Below are positions 25,882 through 34,778 of a stretch of DNA of 64,000 nucleotides, in pieces. Below the pieces are notes generated by a model. The model had not been told where the DNA came from, made no database searches, and was given only the letters and a program-made list of their open reading frames with translations. Within the stretch, counting starts at the first letter, position 1. Each line of letters opens with the position of its first letter. Source of the stretch: Streptomyces roseicoloratus (GTDB taxonomy: Bacteria > Actinomycetota > Actinomycetes > Streptomycetales > Streptomycetaceae); assembly GCF_004117935.1 (NCBI RefSeq), contig NZ_SDOY01000108.1, positions 1 to 64,000 on the forward strand, written 5' to 3'. The position numbers were made by a program, and so were the translations under genes.

Positions 25882-26322
25882 ATGGCCGACGTCTCTCACC
25901 GTCCCGGCGACATCAGGGGACACCCGGACGCCTCGGAAATGCGGGATCGTTACTCCCGTATGCTCCAGACCCGGGGTGTGGCAGCGGTCGAAGAGCTGGT
26001 GATCCTCGCCGGCATCTGGGCCGCGGTCTCCGCGTGGACGGTCCACTTCTCCGCCACGAAGCCGGAGCTCGCCATCAGCAACCTGGTCGTCGGCATCGCC
26101 CTCGCGGCCCTCGGCCTGTGCATGTCGATGGCCCCGGAGCGGTCCCAGGACCTCAACTTCGTGGTCCTGCTGCTCGGTGTGTGGCTGATCGTCTCCCCCT
26201 GGGTGGTCTCCCGGGACGCCGGTACCGGCGCGATCCTCAGCAATGTCATCACCGGCGCCTGCGTCTGCCTCTTCGCCCTCACCGCGGGCGGACTGCTCAT
26301 GAGCAAGAGAAGGACGACGTAA
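25882..26322 (+). CDS. SPW-repeat four-helix membrane protein
   Basis: 146 residues; ATG at 25882 after GGAGGCG. A hydrophilic N-terminus of about 35 residues precedes four hydrophobic helices. The two SPW motifs are SAWTVHF (degenerate, SxW) near 55 and VSPWVVS near 110. SPW proteins are small membrane proteins of unknown function common in actinobacteria. The upstream region 25710-25881 is unusually AT-rich (CCATATAAGCG, CACATAAAG), and a very strong terminator follows. Confidence 0.83.
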   Translation: MADVSHRPGDIRGHPDASEMRDRYSRMLQTRGVAAVEELVILAGIWAAVSAWTVHFSATKPELAISNLVVGIALAALGLCMSMAPERSQDLNFVVLLLGVWLIVSPWVVSRDAGTGAILSNVITGACVCLFALTAGGLLMSKRRTT

Positions 26323-26359
26323 CGATCCACCCGGTCCTCTCCCAGTGGAGGTCACTCGC

Positions 26360-26396
26360 GGAGGTCCCCGGAAGGCCCGCCCTTCCGGGGACCTCC
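26360..26396. terminator. Strong rho-independent-like hairpin after the SPW gene
   Basis: GGAGGTCCCCGGAAGG (26360-26375) and CCTTCCGGGGACCTCC (26381-26396) form a perfect 16-base-pair stem with a 5-base loop, 37 bases after the SPW stop codon. No T-run, as usual in Streptomyces. Confidence 0.85.
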
Positions 26397-26500
26397 GGCA
26401 TGCCGTCGGTCCCTCCGCCACGCCAAGGGCCTCCGGCACGGCAAGGGCCTCCGCACGGCAAGGCCCCCCCACGCCAAACGCTTCCGCACCTGGCCGCCAT

Positions 26501-26611
26501 CGCGGCGCGTCGCGGCCCGCTGGGCGTCGGCCGGCTCGGCGTCGGCCGGCTCGGCGTCGGCCGGCTCGGCGTCGGCCGGCTCGGCGCGCTTCGCGGCGCG
26601 TCGCGGCCCGC
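26501..26611. repeat. 15-bp tandem array flanked by a 20-bp direct repeat
   Basis: Four exact copies of a 15-base unit (GCGTCGGCCGGCTCG) occupy about 26524-26583. They are bracketed by CGCGGCGCGTCGCGGCCCGC at 26501-26520 and again at 26592-26611. It lies within 26323-26741, between the SPW terminator and the GNAT-AAA gene; no gene is visible there. Confidence 0.8.
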
Positions 26612-26741
26612 GTGCGTACAGAGACGGTCCGGCGCATTTGCCGTCCCCCGCTTGTGCACCGTGGCGCAGGACCCGCCCCCGCCGCCGGGCCTAGCCTCCC
26701 GAAACGAGGCGCGACGGCACCAACGAGGGGCGGTACCACCG

Positions 26742-28031
26742 GTGAACTGGCTCATCCACGACTACCGCGAGAGCGATCTCGCGGCCGTCGTCCATCTGAT
26801 CGACACGACGGCCGAACTGGGCCAGGAGTCGGTCTTCTCGCTCGCCGAGTGCATCAGCGCGCTGACCTCCCGCCAGCCGGCCGTCGTCGCCGTCCACCAG
26901 GGCGCGCCCATCGGCGCCGCGCTGGCCTGCGTGGCCGGCGAGCGCGCCTGGGTGATGCGCGTGGCGATCTCCTCGGCCTGGCGCGGCCGGGGCCTGGCCA
27001 GTGCGCTCCTGGTGGAACTGGAACGGCGTCTGATGGCCGCGCGGGTCGCACGCATCGCGTACGTCCTGCCCGAGGAGGAGCTGCTCGGCGAGGGGCTCCT
27101 GAACGCCGGCTACACGCGGCAGCCCGCGGTCGCGTACTTCGAGAAGGCCGAGCCGCTGCACGGCCCCGCCGCCGGTCTCCTCGACGACCTGGGCGGCCGG
27201 CTGCTGCCCGCCGACCTGTGGGCGAAGGTCGCGGGCATGGAGCGGGAGAAGGACCTGATCGAACGGAGGGTCGTGCTGCCGCTCGCGGAGCCCGAGCGCG
27301 CCGCCCGGCACGGGGTGCGGCCGCCGCGCGCGATCGGTCTGTTCGGTCCGCCGGGCACCGGCAAGACGACCTTCGCGCGCGCCATCGCCTCCCGGCTCGG
27401 CTGGCCGTTCGTGGAGATCCTGCCGTCCCGGCTCGCCGACGGGGGGAACCTGGCGGCGGCGCTGCGCTCCGCCTTCGCCCGCATCGCCGAGCTGGAGCGG
27501 GTCCTGGTCTTCATCGACGAGGTCGAGGAGATCGCGCCCGTCCGCGCCGAGCCGGTGCAGCCGGGCGGCATGCACGGCGTGACGAACGAACTCCTCAAGC
27601 TGATCCCGGGGTTCCGGGAGCGCGACGAGCGGCTGCTGGTCTGCGCCACCAACTCCATCCGCTCCCTGGACCCGGCCTTCCTGCGTCCCGGCCGCTTCGA
27701 CTACCTCATCCCCATCGGGACGCCGGACAGGGCCGCGCGGGCCGCGATCTGGGCGCGCTACACCGACGCGCGGCCCGAGGTCGACGTGGACGCGCTGGTC
27801 GCGGCGAGCGAGCTGTTCACGCCGGCCGACATCGAGCACGCGGCGCGGATCGCCGCGCAGAACTCCTTCGAGCGTGACCTGGTGGCGGTCGGCGGCCGTG
27901 CCGGCGAGCCGGTCACGCCCGGTGCGACCACGGCGGACTACCTGGACGCGATCGGTCAGTGCCGGCCGACCGTGACACCGGAGATGATCGGCCAGTTCGA
28001 GTCCGACATCACCACCCACGCCCGGTTCTGA
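26742..28031 (+). CDS. GNAT acetyltransferase domain fused to an AAA+ ATPase
   Basis: 429 residues. GTG at 26742; the longer open frame upstream crosses repeats and a terminator and is not coding. Residues 1-138 form a GNAT fold: acetyl-CoA loop VAISSAWRGRGLASALL (75-91) and GYTRQPAVAYFEK at the end. Residues about 165-400 form a classical AAA+ module with Walker A GPPGTGKT (202-209), Walker B VLVFIDE (254-260), sensor-1 Asn304 in CATNSI and the arginine-finger segment FLRPGRFD (313-320). The ATPase part resembles FtsH/proteasomal-type AAA modules. The substrate acetylated or remodelled is unknown. Terminators stand on both sides, so it is probably monocistronic. Confidence 0.85.
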   Translation: MNWLIHDYRESDLAAVVHLIDTTAELGQESVFSLAECISALTSRQPAVVAVHQGAPIGAALACVAGERAWVMRVAISSAWRGRGLASALLVELERRLMAARVARIAYVLPEEELLGEGLLNAGYTRQPAVAYFEKAEPLHGPAAGLLDDLGGRLLPADLWAKVAGMEREKDLIERRVVLPLAEPERAARHGVRPPRAIGLFGPPGTGKTTFARAIASRLGWPFVEILPSRLADGGNLAAALRSAFARIAELERVLVFIDEVEEIAPVRAEPVQPGGMHGVTNELLKLIPGFRERDERLLVCATNSIRSLDPAFLRPGRFDYLIPIGTPDRAARAAIWARYTDARPEVDVDALVAASELFTPADIEHAARIAAQNSFERDLVAVGGRAGEPVTPGATTADYLDAIGQCRPTVTPEMIGQFESDITTHARF

Positions 28032-28052
28032 ACCGCCCCGACCGGGCGGTTC
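28030..28052. terminator. Hairpin at the GNAT-AAA stop codon
   Basis: GAACCGCCC (28030-28038) pairs with GGGCGGTTC (28044-28052). It begins inside the stop codon. Confidence 0.65.
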
Positions 28053-28061
28053 CCGGCTCGG

Positions 28062-28095
28062 GCGTGTTCCGCCAGACGGAACCTTCGGAACACGC
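28062..28095. terminator. Second hairpin between convergent genes
   Basis: GCGTGTTCCG (28062-28071) pairs with CGGAACACGC (28086-28095), ending one base before the 3' end of the convergent GNAT gene. It may terminate both directions. Confidence 0.6.
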
Positions 28096-28096
28096 G

Positions 28097-28645
28097 CTAG
28101 AGGGCGTCCGGCGATCCCTGGCGGCTGCGCCGGTAGAGGACCTGGGGGGCGTCCCACTCCACGAACGACTCGGCGTGCGTCATGCCGACGGCCTCCAGGA
28201 GCCGCCGGGACCGGGCATTGGCCTCCTGGGTGACCGCGACGACCGTCGCCGCCTCCGTCAGGGCCGCCTCGACGGCCGCGGCGACGGCCTCCCGGGCGTA
28301 GCCCCGGCCCCAGTGCTCGGGCAGGAACTGGTACGAGACCTCCGTCTCCCCGCCCCGGCCCTTCCGCTCCACCGTGACCATGCCGAGCACCGTGCCGTCC
28401 GCCGCCCGCTCGACCGCGTGGAATCCGGGTGCGCCGACGATCCGCCGCTGCCGGATGCGGACCACCGAGTCCAGCACCGGACCGCCCAGGTGTCGCCGCA
28501 CCTCCGGGTCGGTCCACAGCCGCGTCACCGCCGGCAGGTCCGCCGTCCGCACGGGCCGCAGCACGAGCCGGCCGGTCGTGATCGGCGCGGAGGCCGGGCC
28601 GGTGGAGGGTGCGGTGCGCGATGCGGGTGGGGAGGAGGAGGCCAT
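28097..28645 (-). CDS. RimJ/RimL-type GNAT N-acetyltransferase
   Basis: 182 residues from ATG at 28645 (weak ribosome site). TGRLVLRPVRTADLPAVTRLWTDPEVRRHLGG is the typical RimJ/RimL beginning. The acetyl-CoA site is QFLPEHWGRGYAREAVAAAVEAAL, followed by the V/T-rich strand and NARSRRLLEAVGMTHAESF. The substrate is probably a protein N-terminus or a small amine. Divergent to the F420-type reductase gene. Confidence 0.85.
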   Translation of the reverse strand: MASSSPPASRTAPSTGPASAPITTGRLVLRPVRTADLPAVTRLWTDPEVRRHLGGPVLDSVVRIRQRRIVGAPGFHAVERAADGTVLGMVTVERKGRGGETEVSYQFLPEHWGRGYAREAVAAAVEAALTEAATVVAVTQEANARSRRLLEAVGMTHAESFVEWDAPQVLYRRSRQGSPDAL

Positions 28646-28747
28646 ACGTCGATGATGACAGGCCCTGGGACGTACGACCCTCGGGGTAGTGATCGTCCGT
28701 CCGCCGCCCGAGGTGGCGGCGGGCCGCCTGCTCCTAGGGTCGGGGCC

Positions 28748-29395
28748 ATGAGAATCGGAATCCTCGGAACGGGACACGTCGGCCCCACGCTCGCCGACGC
28801 ATGGCACGCGGCGGGTCACGAGGTCGTCATCGGCTCGCGGAAGCCGGAGGAGGCGGAGCCCGGAAGCGGGCGGGTGCCGATCGTGTCGAACGAGGAGGCG
28901 GTCGCGGGCGCCGACGTCGTCGTCAACGCGACGCCCGGCACCGCCTCCCTGGCTCTGCTCACCTCGGTCGGCGCGCCCGCCCTCGCGGGCAAGGTGCTCC
29001 TCGACGTCGCCGTCGGCTTCACGGAGGACGGCAACCTCTCCCATCTCGGCGAGAGCCTGGGCGAGGAGCTCCAGCGCTCCTTCCCCGGCACTCCGGTCGT
29101 CAAGACCCTCTGCACCGTCGACCGGCTCGTCATGGTCGATCCCGGCTCCCTGGAGGGGCCGAGCACCGTCTTCCTCTCGGGCGACGACCCGGCGGCCAAG
29201 GCCACCGTCCGCGGCCTCCTCCACGACCTCGGCTGGACGGACGACGCCCTGCTCGACCTGGGCGGCATCGCCACGGCGCGCGGCCAGGAGCACTTCAGCC
29301 TGCTCTTCATCGGCATCGCCGGAGGCACCGGCACCTACCGCTTCGGTCTGCGTGTGGTGATGCCGACGGAACGGACGGCGGCGGACACGCACTGA
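28748..29395 (+). CDS. NADPH-dependent F420 reductase-like Rossmann protein
   Basis: 215 residues; ATG at 28748. The N-terminus MRIGILGTGHVGPTLADAW is a GxGxxG Rossmann fold, followed by IGSRKPEEA as NADP-binding loop (Ser-Arg-Lys). The pattern ADVVVNATPG, then LLDVAVGF, then TVDRLVMVDP matches the coenzyme-F420-dependent NADP oxidoreductase family (NpdG-like), whose members exchange hydride between F420 and NADP, or act as other small reductases. The upstream open frame to 27959 is not coding. Confidence 0.82.
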   Translation: MRIGILGTGHVGPTLADAWHAAGHEVVIGSRKPEEAEPGSGRVPIVSNEEAVAGADVVVNATPGTASLALLTSVGAPALAGKVLLDVAVGFTEDGNLSHLGESLGEELQRSFPGTPVVKTLCTVDRLVMVDPGSLEGPSTVFLSGDDPAAKATVRGLLHDLGWTDDALLDLGGIATARGQEHFSLLFIGIAGGTGTYRFGLRVVMPTERTAADTH

Positions 29396-29440
29396 CGCGG
29401 CGCCGCACGGCCCCACCCGGCCAGGGTCCGGCCGTCAGCC

Positions 29441-29475
29441 GGTCCGTCAGGTCCGTCAGGTCCGTCAGGTCCGTT
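29441..29475. repeat. 10-bp tandem repeat (GGTCCGTCAG, about 3.5 copies)
   Basis: GGTCCGTCAG repeated head to tail between the F420-type reductase gene and the 3' end of the TPR-like gene. Short and perfect. Confidence 0.7.
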
Positions 29476-29523
29476 CGATCCCGGCCCCGGCGCGGGTGGT
29501 GCGGCGGGCGGTGGCGAGGGAGT

Positions 29524-31335
29524 TCACCCGCCCAGCCTCCGTTCGAGTGCGGCGAGGGCTCCGGCGCGCCGGCCCGGTACCGCCCGGCGCAGCTCGACGA
29601 GCGCCGGGCCCAGGGCGCGGGCCCTGGCCGGGTCCGTGATCTGCTCCCACTGGTGGTGCGCCCGGTCCACCGCGCCCTCGACGTCCGGCTCGTCCGGCCC
29701 CTGCCGCAGTCCGAGCCGGGCCTGCGCGGCGGCGATCCACAGTTCGCAGCTCCGCGCCGGTTCCCCCGCGAGCCGCGCCAGGTCCGCCCGCACCTCCACC
29801 CAGTGCAGCGCCTCCCTCGACCTGGGGCCGTGGCGCCGCAGTGCGTCGCTCTCCCACGCGGAGGCCATCGCCGCGGCCTCGGCGTGCCGCCCGGCCATCG
29901 CGGCGGCGAGGATGGCGGGATGCGGATCCACGCCGCTTCCGGGCCGCGGCGGCCCTCCGACCCCCGCACCCGCTGCCGCTGCCGCTCCGGGCGCCTCCGC
30001 CGGCCGCGGCGGCACTGCGGCGCCCTCCGCCCGTACGGCCACCGCGGCCCGGGCATCGGCCCGCCGCGCGGCGAGGCCACCCTTCCGCGACGGCACGGCG
30101 CCGGACGGTCGCGTGTCGTCGGCCACCACCGAAACGGGCACAGACACGGGCGCCGGTACGGGCGCGGGCGCCGGCTTCGGCGCCGGTACGGGCGCGGGCG
30201 CCGGCTTCGGCGCCGGTACGGGCGCGGGCGCCGGCCTCCGCTCGGGGATCGGCGCGGGCGCCTGGGGCTCCGCGGTCGGCATCGCCGCCGCCACAGGCGG
30301 TTCTTCGTCATGTCGGCTGTGTACGGGGCCCGGAGAGGTCTGCCGCGCGCCGGCGCGCGCCGGCGCCGAGCGCGGCACCAGGCGCCGCGTCGGCGGGGAG
30401 TCGACGGTGTCAGGCGTGGCGGCGGCAGGCGCGGACACCGGCGGCGTCGCGGACGCGACCGGCACGGGCTGGGCGCCCGCCGCCGGACCACACGGAACGG
30501 ACACCGGCGCGATGCCCGCGACGTGCGAGGGCTGAGCGGAAGCCGCCGGCACCGGCCCGACGGCAGCGGTGTGCGCAGGCGGCACGGCCGCCGCCGACTC
30601 CGGCGGGACGGCGGCGGCCGGCACCGACCGGCCCGGCGAAGGGGCGACCTGCCGGCCCGGACCCGCGGGCGTGCCCGGCACCTGCTCGCCAGAGCCCGCC
30701 GGCTGGGCCGGAGGTGTCACGACCAGGGACTCCGGGTGGTCCGTCAGGGCCGCGGCCGCGGCCTCCGCGTGGAGGGCCGGGAGCGGGGGGCGCGCGCCCG
30801 AGCGCCAGAGGGTGGCGAAGTGGCGGAGGTAGTCGGGTGTCAGGAGGGGGCCGCGGCGCGGGAAGGGCGTCACGCGCGCGTAGAGCGGGACGGCGGGGCC
30901 GAGGGACAGCGCGCCCGGCTCCGTGGCGAGGCGCTGCCAGAGCTCCGGGTCGGCAGCGAGGTCGGCGACGACGTGCGTCGTGCCGGGACGGCGCGGCGCG
31001 AGCTCGGTGGCGATCCAGTGCCAGGGAAGTCCCGTGTAGCGCAGGGTCGTCGGCGTGCTGCGGGCGAGCGCGAGGTGCGGCAGCCGCTGACGGCGGTCGA
31101 GTTGGACCTGGCCCGCGAGGTAGAGGGCGAGCGGGCCGGGTGTGGCGGCCGCGGCGCGGACTCTGGTGAGGACGGTCTGCGGGTCCAGCGGGTCCGCCAG
31201 TTCGACGATCGTCGCCATGTGCGCACCGGCGAGCACCCCGGCCGGAACCGCCGCGAGCGCGGGCAGCACGGACGCCGCGTCCATGGCCCGTCCCCGTCCG
31301 GCGGGCGCCGCCGCCAGCAGCACCGCCGTACCCAT
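29524..31335 (-). CDS. Large unknown protein with Pro/Ala-rich repeat linker and TPR-like C-terminus
   Basis: 603 residues. ATG at 31335 is preferred over 31383 because GCGGAG lies 6 bases upstream. Residues 1-205 form a globular domain (MGTAVLLAAAPAGRGRAM, then ATIVELADPLDPQTVLTRV, then LPWHWIATELAPRRPGTTHVVADLAADPELWQRL) that I cannot name. Residues about 215-460 are Pro/Ala/Val-rich and disordered, with three 10-residue PKPAPAPVPA repeats. Residues about 480-603 are helical and resemble tetratricopeptide repeats (AAAMAGRHAEAAAMASAW, then ARLAGEPARSCELWIAAAQARLG). Divergent to the phosphatase gene. Confidence 0.7.
   Translation of the reverse strand: MGTAVLLAAAPAGRGRAMDAASVLPALAAVPAGVLAGAHMATIVELADPLDPQTVLTRVRAAAATPGPLALYLAGQVQLDRRQRLPHLALARSTPTTLRYTGLPWHWIATELAPRRPGTTHVVADLAADPELWQRLATEPGALSLGPAVPLYARVTPFPRRGPLLTPDYLRHFATLWRSGARPPLPALHAEAAAAALTDHPESLVVTPPAQPAGSGEQVPGTPAGPGRQVAPSPGRSVPAAAVPPESAAAVPPAHTAAVGPVPAASAQPSHVAGIAPVSVPCGPAAGAQPVPVASATPPVSAPAAATPDTVDSPPTRRLVPRSAPARAGARQTSPGPVHSRHDEEPPVAAAMPTAEPQAPAPIPERRPAPAPVPAPKPAPAPVPAPKPAPAPVPAPVSVPVSVVADDTRPSGAVPSRKGGLAARRADARAAVAVRAEGAAVPPRPAEAPGAAAAAGAGVGGPPRPGSGVDPHPAILAAAMAGRHAEAAAMASAWESDALRRHGPRSREALHWVEVRADLARLAGEPARSCELWIAAAQARLGLRQGPDEPDVEGAVDRAHHQWEQITDPARARALGPALVELRRAVPGRRAGALAALERRLGG
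30140..30240. repeat. 30-bp in-frame tandem repeat inside the TPR-like gene
   Basis: Three units of GGCGCCGGTACGGGCGCGGG followed by CGCCGGCTTC, encoding PKPAPAPVPA on the complement. Being a multiple of three, copy-number change would keep the frame. Confidence 0.8.
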
Positions 31336-31377
31336 TGTGTTCTCCGCGTCGTTCACCACAGCAGCACCGTAACGCGT

Positions 31378-31389
31378 GGCCACGTGGCC
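31378..31389. promoter_or_regulatory. 12-bp palindrome upstream of the TPR-like gene
   Basis: GGCCACGTGGCC, perfect, 43 bases upstream of the TPR-like start codon in the divergent region shared with the phosphatase gene. A possible operator; no regulator is identified. Confidence 0.3.
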
Positions 31390-31552
31390 GAATGTCTACT
31401 GGCCCTCCCGTGGGCCGGAGGCATATGTCAGAAGCACCACCGTATCGAGTGTTGCCAAACGTCTTACGAGGTGTCCCGGGCTGTGCGAAAGTCGTATCCG
31501 GGCTTCACATCCCAGACTTGGCCGCGCCACGTCGCCTGTATCGGAGTACGAC

Positions 31553-33001
31553 ATGCCGTCCCATCTGTTCGCGGACCGTCCCGCCCAACCGCCCGAGCCG
31601 GGCGCGGTGGACGCGCTGATCTCGCAGACTCGTCGGCTGCGCGGCGAGGTGGACGCCGTGCGCCGGGACGCCGTGGTGGACGAGGACGACCCGCAGAACC
31701 GCTGGCAGCGCGCCCTGTGCGACCTGGCCGTGCACCAACTGGACGACCTGGGCGAGCACTTGGGGCAGCTGAAGGCGGGCCTGCCCGCCCCGGCTGCCTC
31801 GGACGCGGCGGCGGCGTACGCCGAGCCCCTGCTCGGTGCCGTCCCCTCGCCGCGGCTGACCGGCTCGCTGCTCTCCCGGGTCGGCAGTGCCGAGTGGGAC
31901 CTGCTCACCGATGACGTGCACTGGTCCGACGAGCTGTTCCAGATCTTCGGCCGGCAGCAGGAGAGCGGCCCGATGTCGCTCGACGAGCTGCCGTCGATGG
32001 TGTTCGCCGAGGACCAGCCGGTGCTCCAGGCGATGGTGACCGACTGTCTGATCGACGGGAAGCCGATCGACGGCGAGTTCCGGATCGTCCGCACCGACGG
32101 CCGGGTCCGCACCGTGCACATGACGGGCGAGCCCGTCCTCGACACCGACGGCTGCACCGCCTCGATGTGGGCCGTCCTGCGGGACGTCAGCGAGCTCCGC
32201 CGCAGTGAGCGCGCGGTCCGCGAGAGCCGGGACAGCCTCCAGCGCCACCAGCACATCGAACACACCGAGCGCCGGGTGGCCGTGGAGCTCCAGGAGGCCG
32301 TGCTGCCGCCCTGGCGCGGCTCGCTGCGGTTCGCGCACGACGGCCCGGCACCGCTCGACGTGGCCGGGCACTATCTGCCGGCCGCCACGACCGGCCTGAT
32401 CGGAGGCGACTGGTACGACGCGCTGGCGCTCCCCGACGGGGACGCGCTGCTCACGGTCGGCGATCTGACCGGGCACGGCGTGGCCGCGACCTCGTCGATG
32501 GCGATGCTGCTGGGCGCGCTGCGCGGCATGGCGGTGGCCGGGATCCGGCCCGGTGCCCTGATGGGGCACCTCAACCAGCTGCTGGAGACCTCCGTCCAGC
32601 CGGCCCTCGGCAGCGCGATGTGCTGCCGTTACGATCCGGCCGCCCAGCTCCTCACCTGGTCGCAGGCCGGCCACCCCGCCCCGCTGCTGTTCCGCGACGG
32701 GACGGGACGGGCCCTGGCCAGACCCGAGGGCGTGCTCCTCGGGGCGACGACCGGAGCCGCGTACGAGGAGGCCGAGACGCGGCTGCTCCCGGGCGACGTA
32801 CTCCTGCTGCACACCGACGGGCTGACCCGTTCGGCGGACTGCCTGGACGACGGCCCGGGTACGGAACGGCTGCTGGCCCTCGCTCCGCGACTGGCCGCGG
32901 CACGGGACGCGCAGGACTGCGTCCGGTCGGTGCTGGAGGAGTTCGGCGAGGGACCGCGCGAGGACGACGCCTGCCTGATGGTGGTCAGGGTCGGCTGCTA
33001 G
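31553..33001 (+). CDS. PAS domain-PP2C (SpoIIE-type) serine phosphatase
   Basis: 482 residues; ATG at 31553 after GGAG. An acidic helical N-terminus (about 1-100) resembles a leucine-rich coiled region. A PAS-like sensor follows at about 115-225 (DVHWSDELFQIFGRQQES, then DGRVRTVHMTGEPVLDTDG). The PP2C/SpoIIE domain (about 245-480) has GGDWYDALALPDGDALLTVGDLTGHG, with the two metal Asp residues, and the final EDDACLMVVRV Asp. Such proteins dephosphorylate anti-sigma-factor antagonists in partner-switching pathways; no antagonist or anti-sigma gene is adjacent. Confidence 0.9.
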   Translation: MPSHLFADRPAQPPEPGAVDALISQTRRLRGEVDAVRRDAVVDEDDPQNRWQRALCDLAVHQLDDLGEHLGQLKAGLPAPAASDAAAAYAEPLLGAVPSPRLTGSLLSRVGSAEWDLLTDDVHWSDELFQIFGRQQESGPMSLDELPSMVFAEDQPVLQAMVTDCLIDGKPIDGEFRIVRTDGRVRTVHMTGEPVLDTDGCTASMWAVLRDVSELRRSERAVRESRDSLQRHQHIEHTERRVAVELQEAVLPPWRGSLRFAHDGPAPLDVAGHYLPAATTGLIGGDWYDALALPDGDALLTVGDLTGHGVAATSSMAMLLGALRGMAVAGIRPGALMGHLNQLLETSVQPALGSAMCCRYDPAAQLLTWSQAGHPAPLLFRDGTGRALARPEGVLLGATTGAAYEEAETRLLPGDVLLLHTDGLTRSADCLDDGPGTERLLALAPRLAAARDAQDCVRSVLEEFGEGPREDDACLMVVRVGC

Positions 33002-33287
33002 AAACCCCGCGCGAGCGGGCGGGCCGTGCACAGAACCCGGCGTACCGTCCTCCCCCCAAGGGGTCACGGCGCTCCACGGCTCCGGTCGTCAGGACCGATG
33101 GAGGAGGCGCCGGGCAGCGCTCTGCCGGCCCCAAGGCCGACGCCGAGCCGGCGCCTCGCGGTCGGCGCGGTGCGCGCCGCGCTCCAGTGCTCGACGCCCG
33201 CGCACCGCGCCACCAGGGACGGCCCGCCCGGGCGTCGCCCACCGGTCCGTCCCCTGACTCGCTCCTGCTCCCCCGTCGCCCCGCCCC

Positions 33288-34778
33288 TCACACCTCACCG
33301 GTGCGGGGGCGGTTCGCCGGTGCCTTCGGGAGCGCGGTCGCGATCTCCTCCCGCAGGTGGTCGATCTTGGTGTAGCCCGCGTACTCCCCGGTCAGCCGGT
33401 ACATCTCGCGCAGCCGGTCCCAGGTGCGGTGCGAGGAGGTCTCGCCCATGGACACCAGGGCGAGGCGGGCGTAGCGGTCCGCCTGTTCGGGGTCGTCGGC
33501 GATGAAGCAGGCCGAGGCGAGCGAGATGTGGTCGAACAGCTTCGACCGGTCGTGCCCGTCCCGGCGCAGTTCGATCGCGAGCTTGGCGTGGCGCTGGGCC
33601 GGGACCGCGGCGCCCGGGTCGTGCTCGGCCAGGGTGCGGTAGGCGAGGGCCTGCATGCCGTGGAGGTCGGCCTCGTCGAAGTTCTGCATCCAACTGGGCT
33701 TGTCCTCGCCCTTGTCGGAGACGAACATGTCCTCCGCCTCGCCGAGGGTGCGGCGCATGGCCTGCCCGCGGCCCATCGACGCCTGCGCCCAGGCCTCGAT
33801 GGTGTGGAACATGGCCTTGGTGCGCGGCAGCAGCCGCTCTCCCGCGCCCGACGTGGCGAGCTTCATCAGATCGAGCGCCTCGTCGGGCCGGCCGAGGTGG
33901 ACCATCTGGCGGGCGGCACGGGACAGCGCCTCGCCGGCGCGCGGCCGGTCGCCGCCCTCGCGGGCCGCGTGCGCGGCGATCACGAAGTACTTCTGGGCGG
34001 TGGGTTCGAGACCCACGTCGTGGGACATCCAGCCGGCGAGCACGGCCAGGTTGGCGGCCACGCCCCACAGTCTGCGCTGGAGGTGGTCGGGGTGGTGGTA
34101 GGCGAGCATGCCGCCCACCTCGTTGAGCTGGCCCACGACCGCCTTGCGCTGCAGGCCGCCGCCCCGGGAGGCGTCCCAGGCGCGGAAGACCTCGACGGAG
34201 CGTTCCAGGGCTTCGATCTCCTCCGACCCGATGGGGGCGGCCTCGTAGCGGTCGTACCCAGCGGGGTCGGCGTGGAGGGGATCGACGGCGCTGGGGGCGG
34301 CGCCGGAGCGTGCGGGGTCGGCGTGGAGCCAGTCGTGCATGGCGTTGGTGAGTACGGAGCCGGCGGCAAGCGCGGCGCCCGCGCCCACCAGGCCGCGTCG
34401 GTTGAGCATGAGGTCCATTCCCGTGAATTCGGTGAGGACCGCTGCCGTACGCTCGGGCGCCCAGGGCAGCCCGTCAGGGTTGTCGTCGTGCCTGACGTCC
34501 CGCCGCTTGCCGGCGCGCCCGTGTCGTACGAACCCGAGGTCCTCGATGGTCACGACACGACCGAGTCGCTCGGTGAACAGCGCCGCCAGCACCCGGGGCA
34601 CGGGATCGCGCGGGGTCTCCCCCATGTCGATCCAGCGCCGCACCCGCGAGGTGTCGGTCGCCAGCTGGGGATGGCCCATGGCCGCCGCCTGCCGGTTCAC
34701 CATTCTCGCGAGTTCGCCCTTGGACCAGCCGGCCAGGCCGAAGAGGTCTGCCAGGCGGGTGTTGGTCTGTCCTGTCAC
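33288..34778 (-). CDS. NsdA/NsdB-type developmental regulator (HTH-like N-terminus, TPR-like body)
   Basis: 496 residues. GTG at 34778 after GGGGGC; the frame open to 35228 overlaps the divergent gene and is rejected. The N-terminus (TRLADLFGLAGWSKGELARMVNRQAAAMGH, then TDTSRVRRWIDMGETPRDPVPRVLAALF) matches the conserved start of NsdA/NsdB-like streptomycete proteins. NsdA of S. coelicolor negatively affects sporulation and antibiotic production. The body (about 190-490) is all-helical with TPR-like pairs (AGEALSRAARQMVHLGRPDEALDLM). Hydrophobic stretch LVGAGAALAAGSVL near 130. Which paralogue this is cannot be decided here. Confidence 0.75.
   Translation of the reverse strand: MTGQTNTRLADLFGLAGWSKGELARMVNRQAAAMGHPQLATDTSRVRRWIDMGETPRDPVPRVLAALFTERLGRVVTIEDLGFVRHGRAGKRRDVRHDDNPDGLPWAPERTAAVLTEFTGMDLMLNRRGLVGAGAALAAGSVLTNAMHDWLHADPARSGAAPSAVDPLHADPAGYDRYEAAPIGSEEIEALERSVEVFRAWDASRGGGLQRKAVVGQLNEVGGMLAYHHPDHLQRRLWGVAANLAVLAGWMSHDVGLEPTAQKYFVIAAHAAREGGDRPRAGEALSRAARQMVHLGRPDEALDLMKLATSGAGERLLPRTKAMFHTIEAWAQASMGRGQAMRRTLGEAEDMFVSDKGEDKPSWMQNFDEADLHGMQALAYRTLAEHDPGAAVPAQRHAKLAIELRRDGHDRSKLFDHISLASACFIADDPEQADRYARLALVSMGETSSHRTWDRLREMYRLTGEYAGYTKIDHLREEIATALPKAPANRPRTGEV

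Noticed and set aside
26501..26611. Possible CRISPR array (regular repeats)
   Set aside because: Units are 15 bp, directly contiguous and without unique spacers, so this is a simple tandem repeat. None of the other repeat tracts has spacers either.
33288..34778. Definite assignment as nsdA
   Set aside because: The conserved N-terminus supports the NsdA/NsdB family, but the neighbouring genes do not match what I recall around nsdA, and paralogues exist, so no symbol is given.
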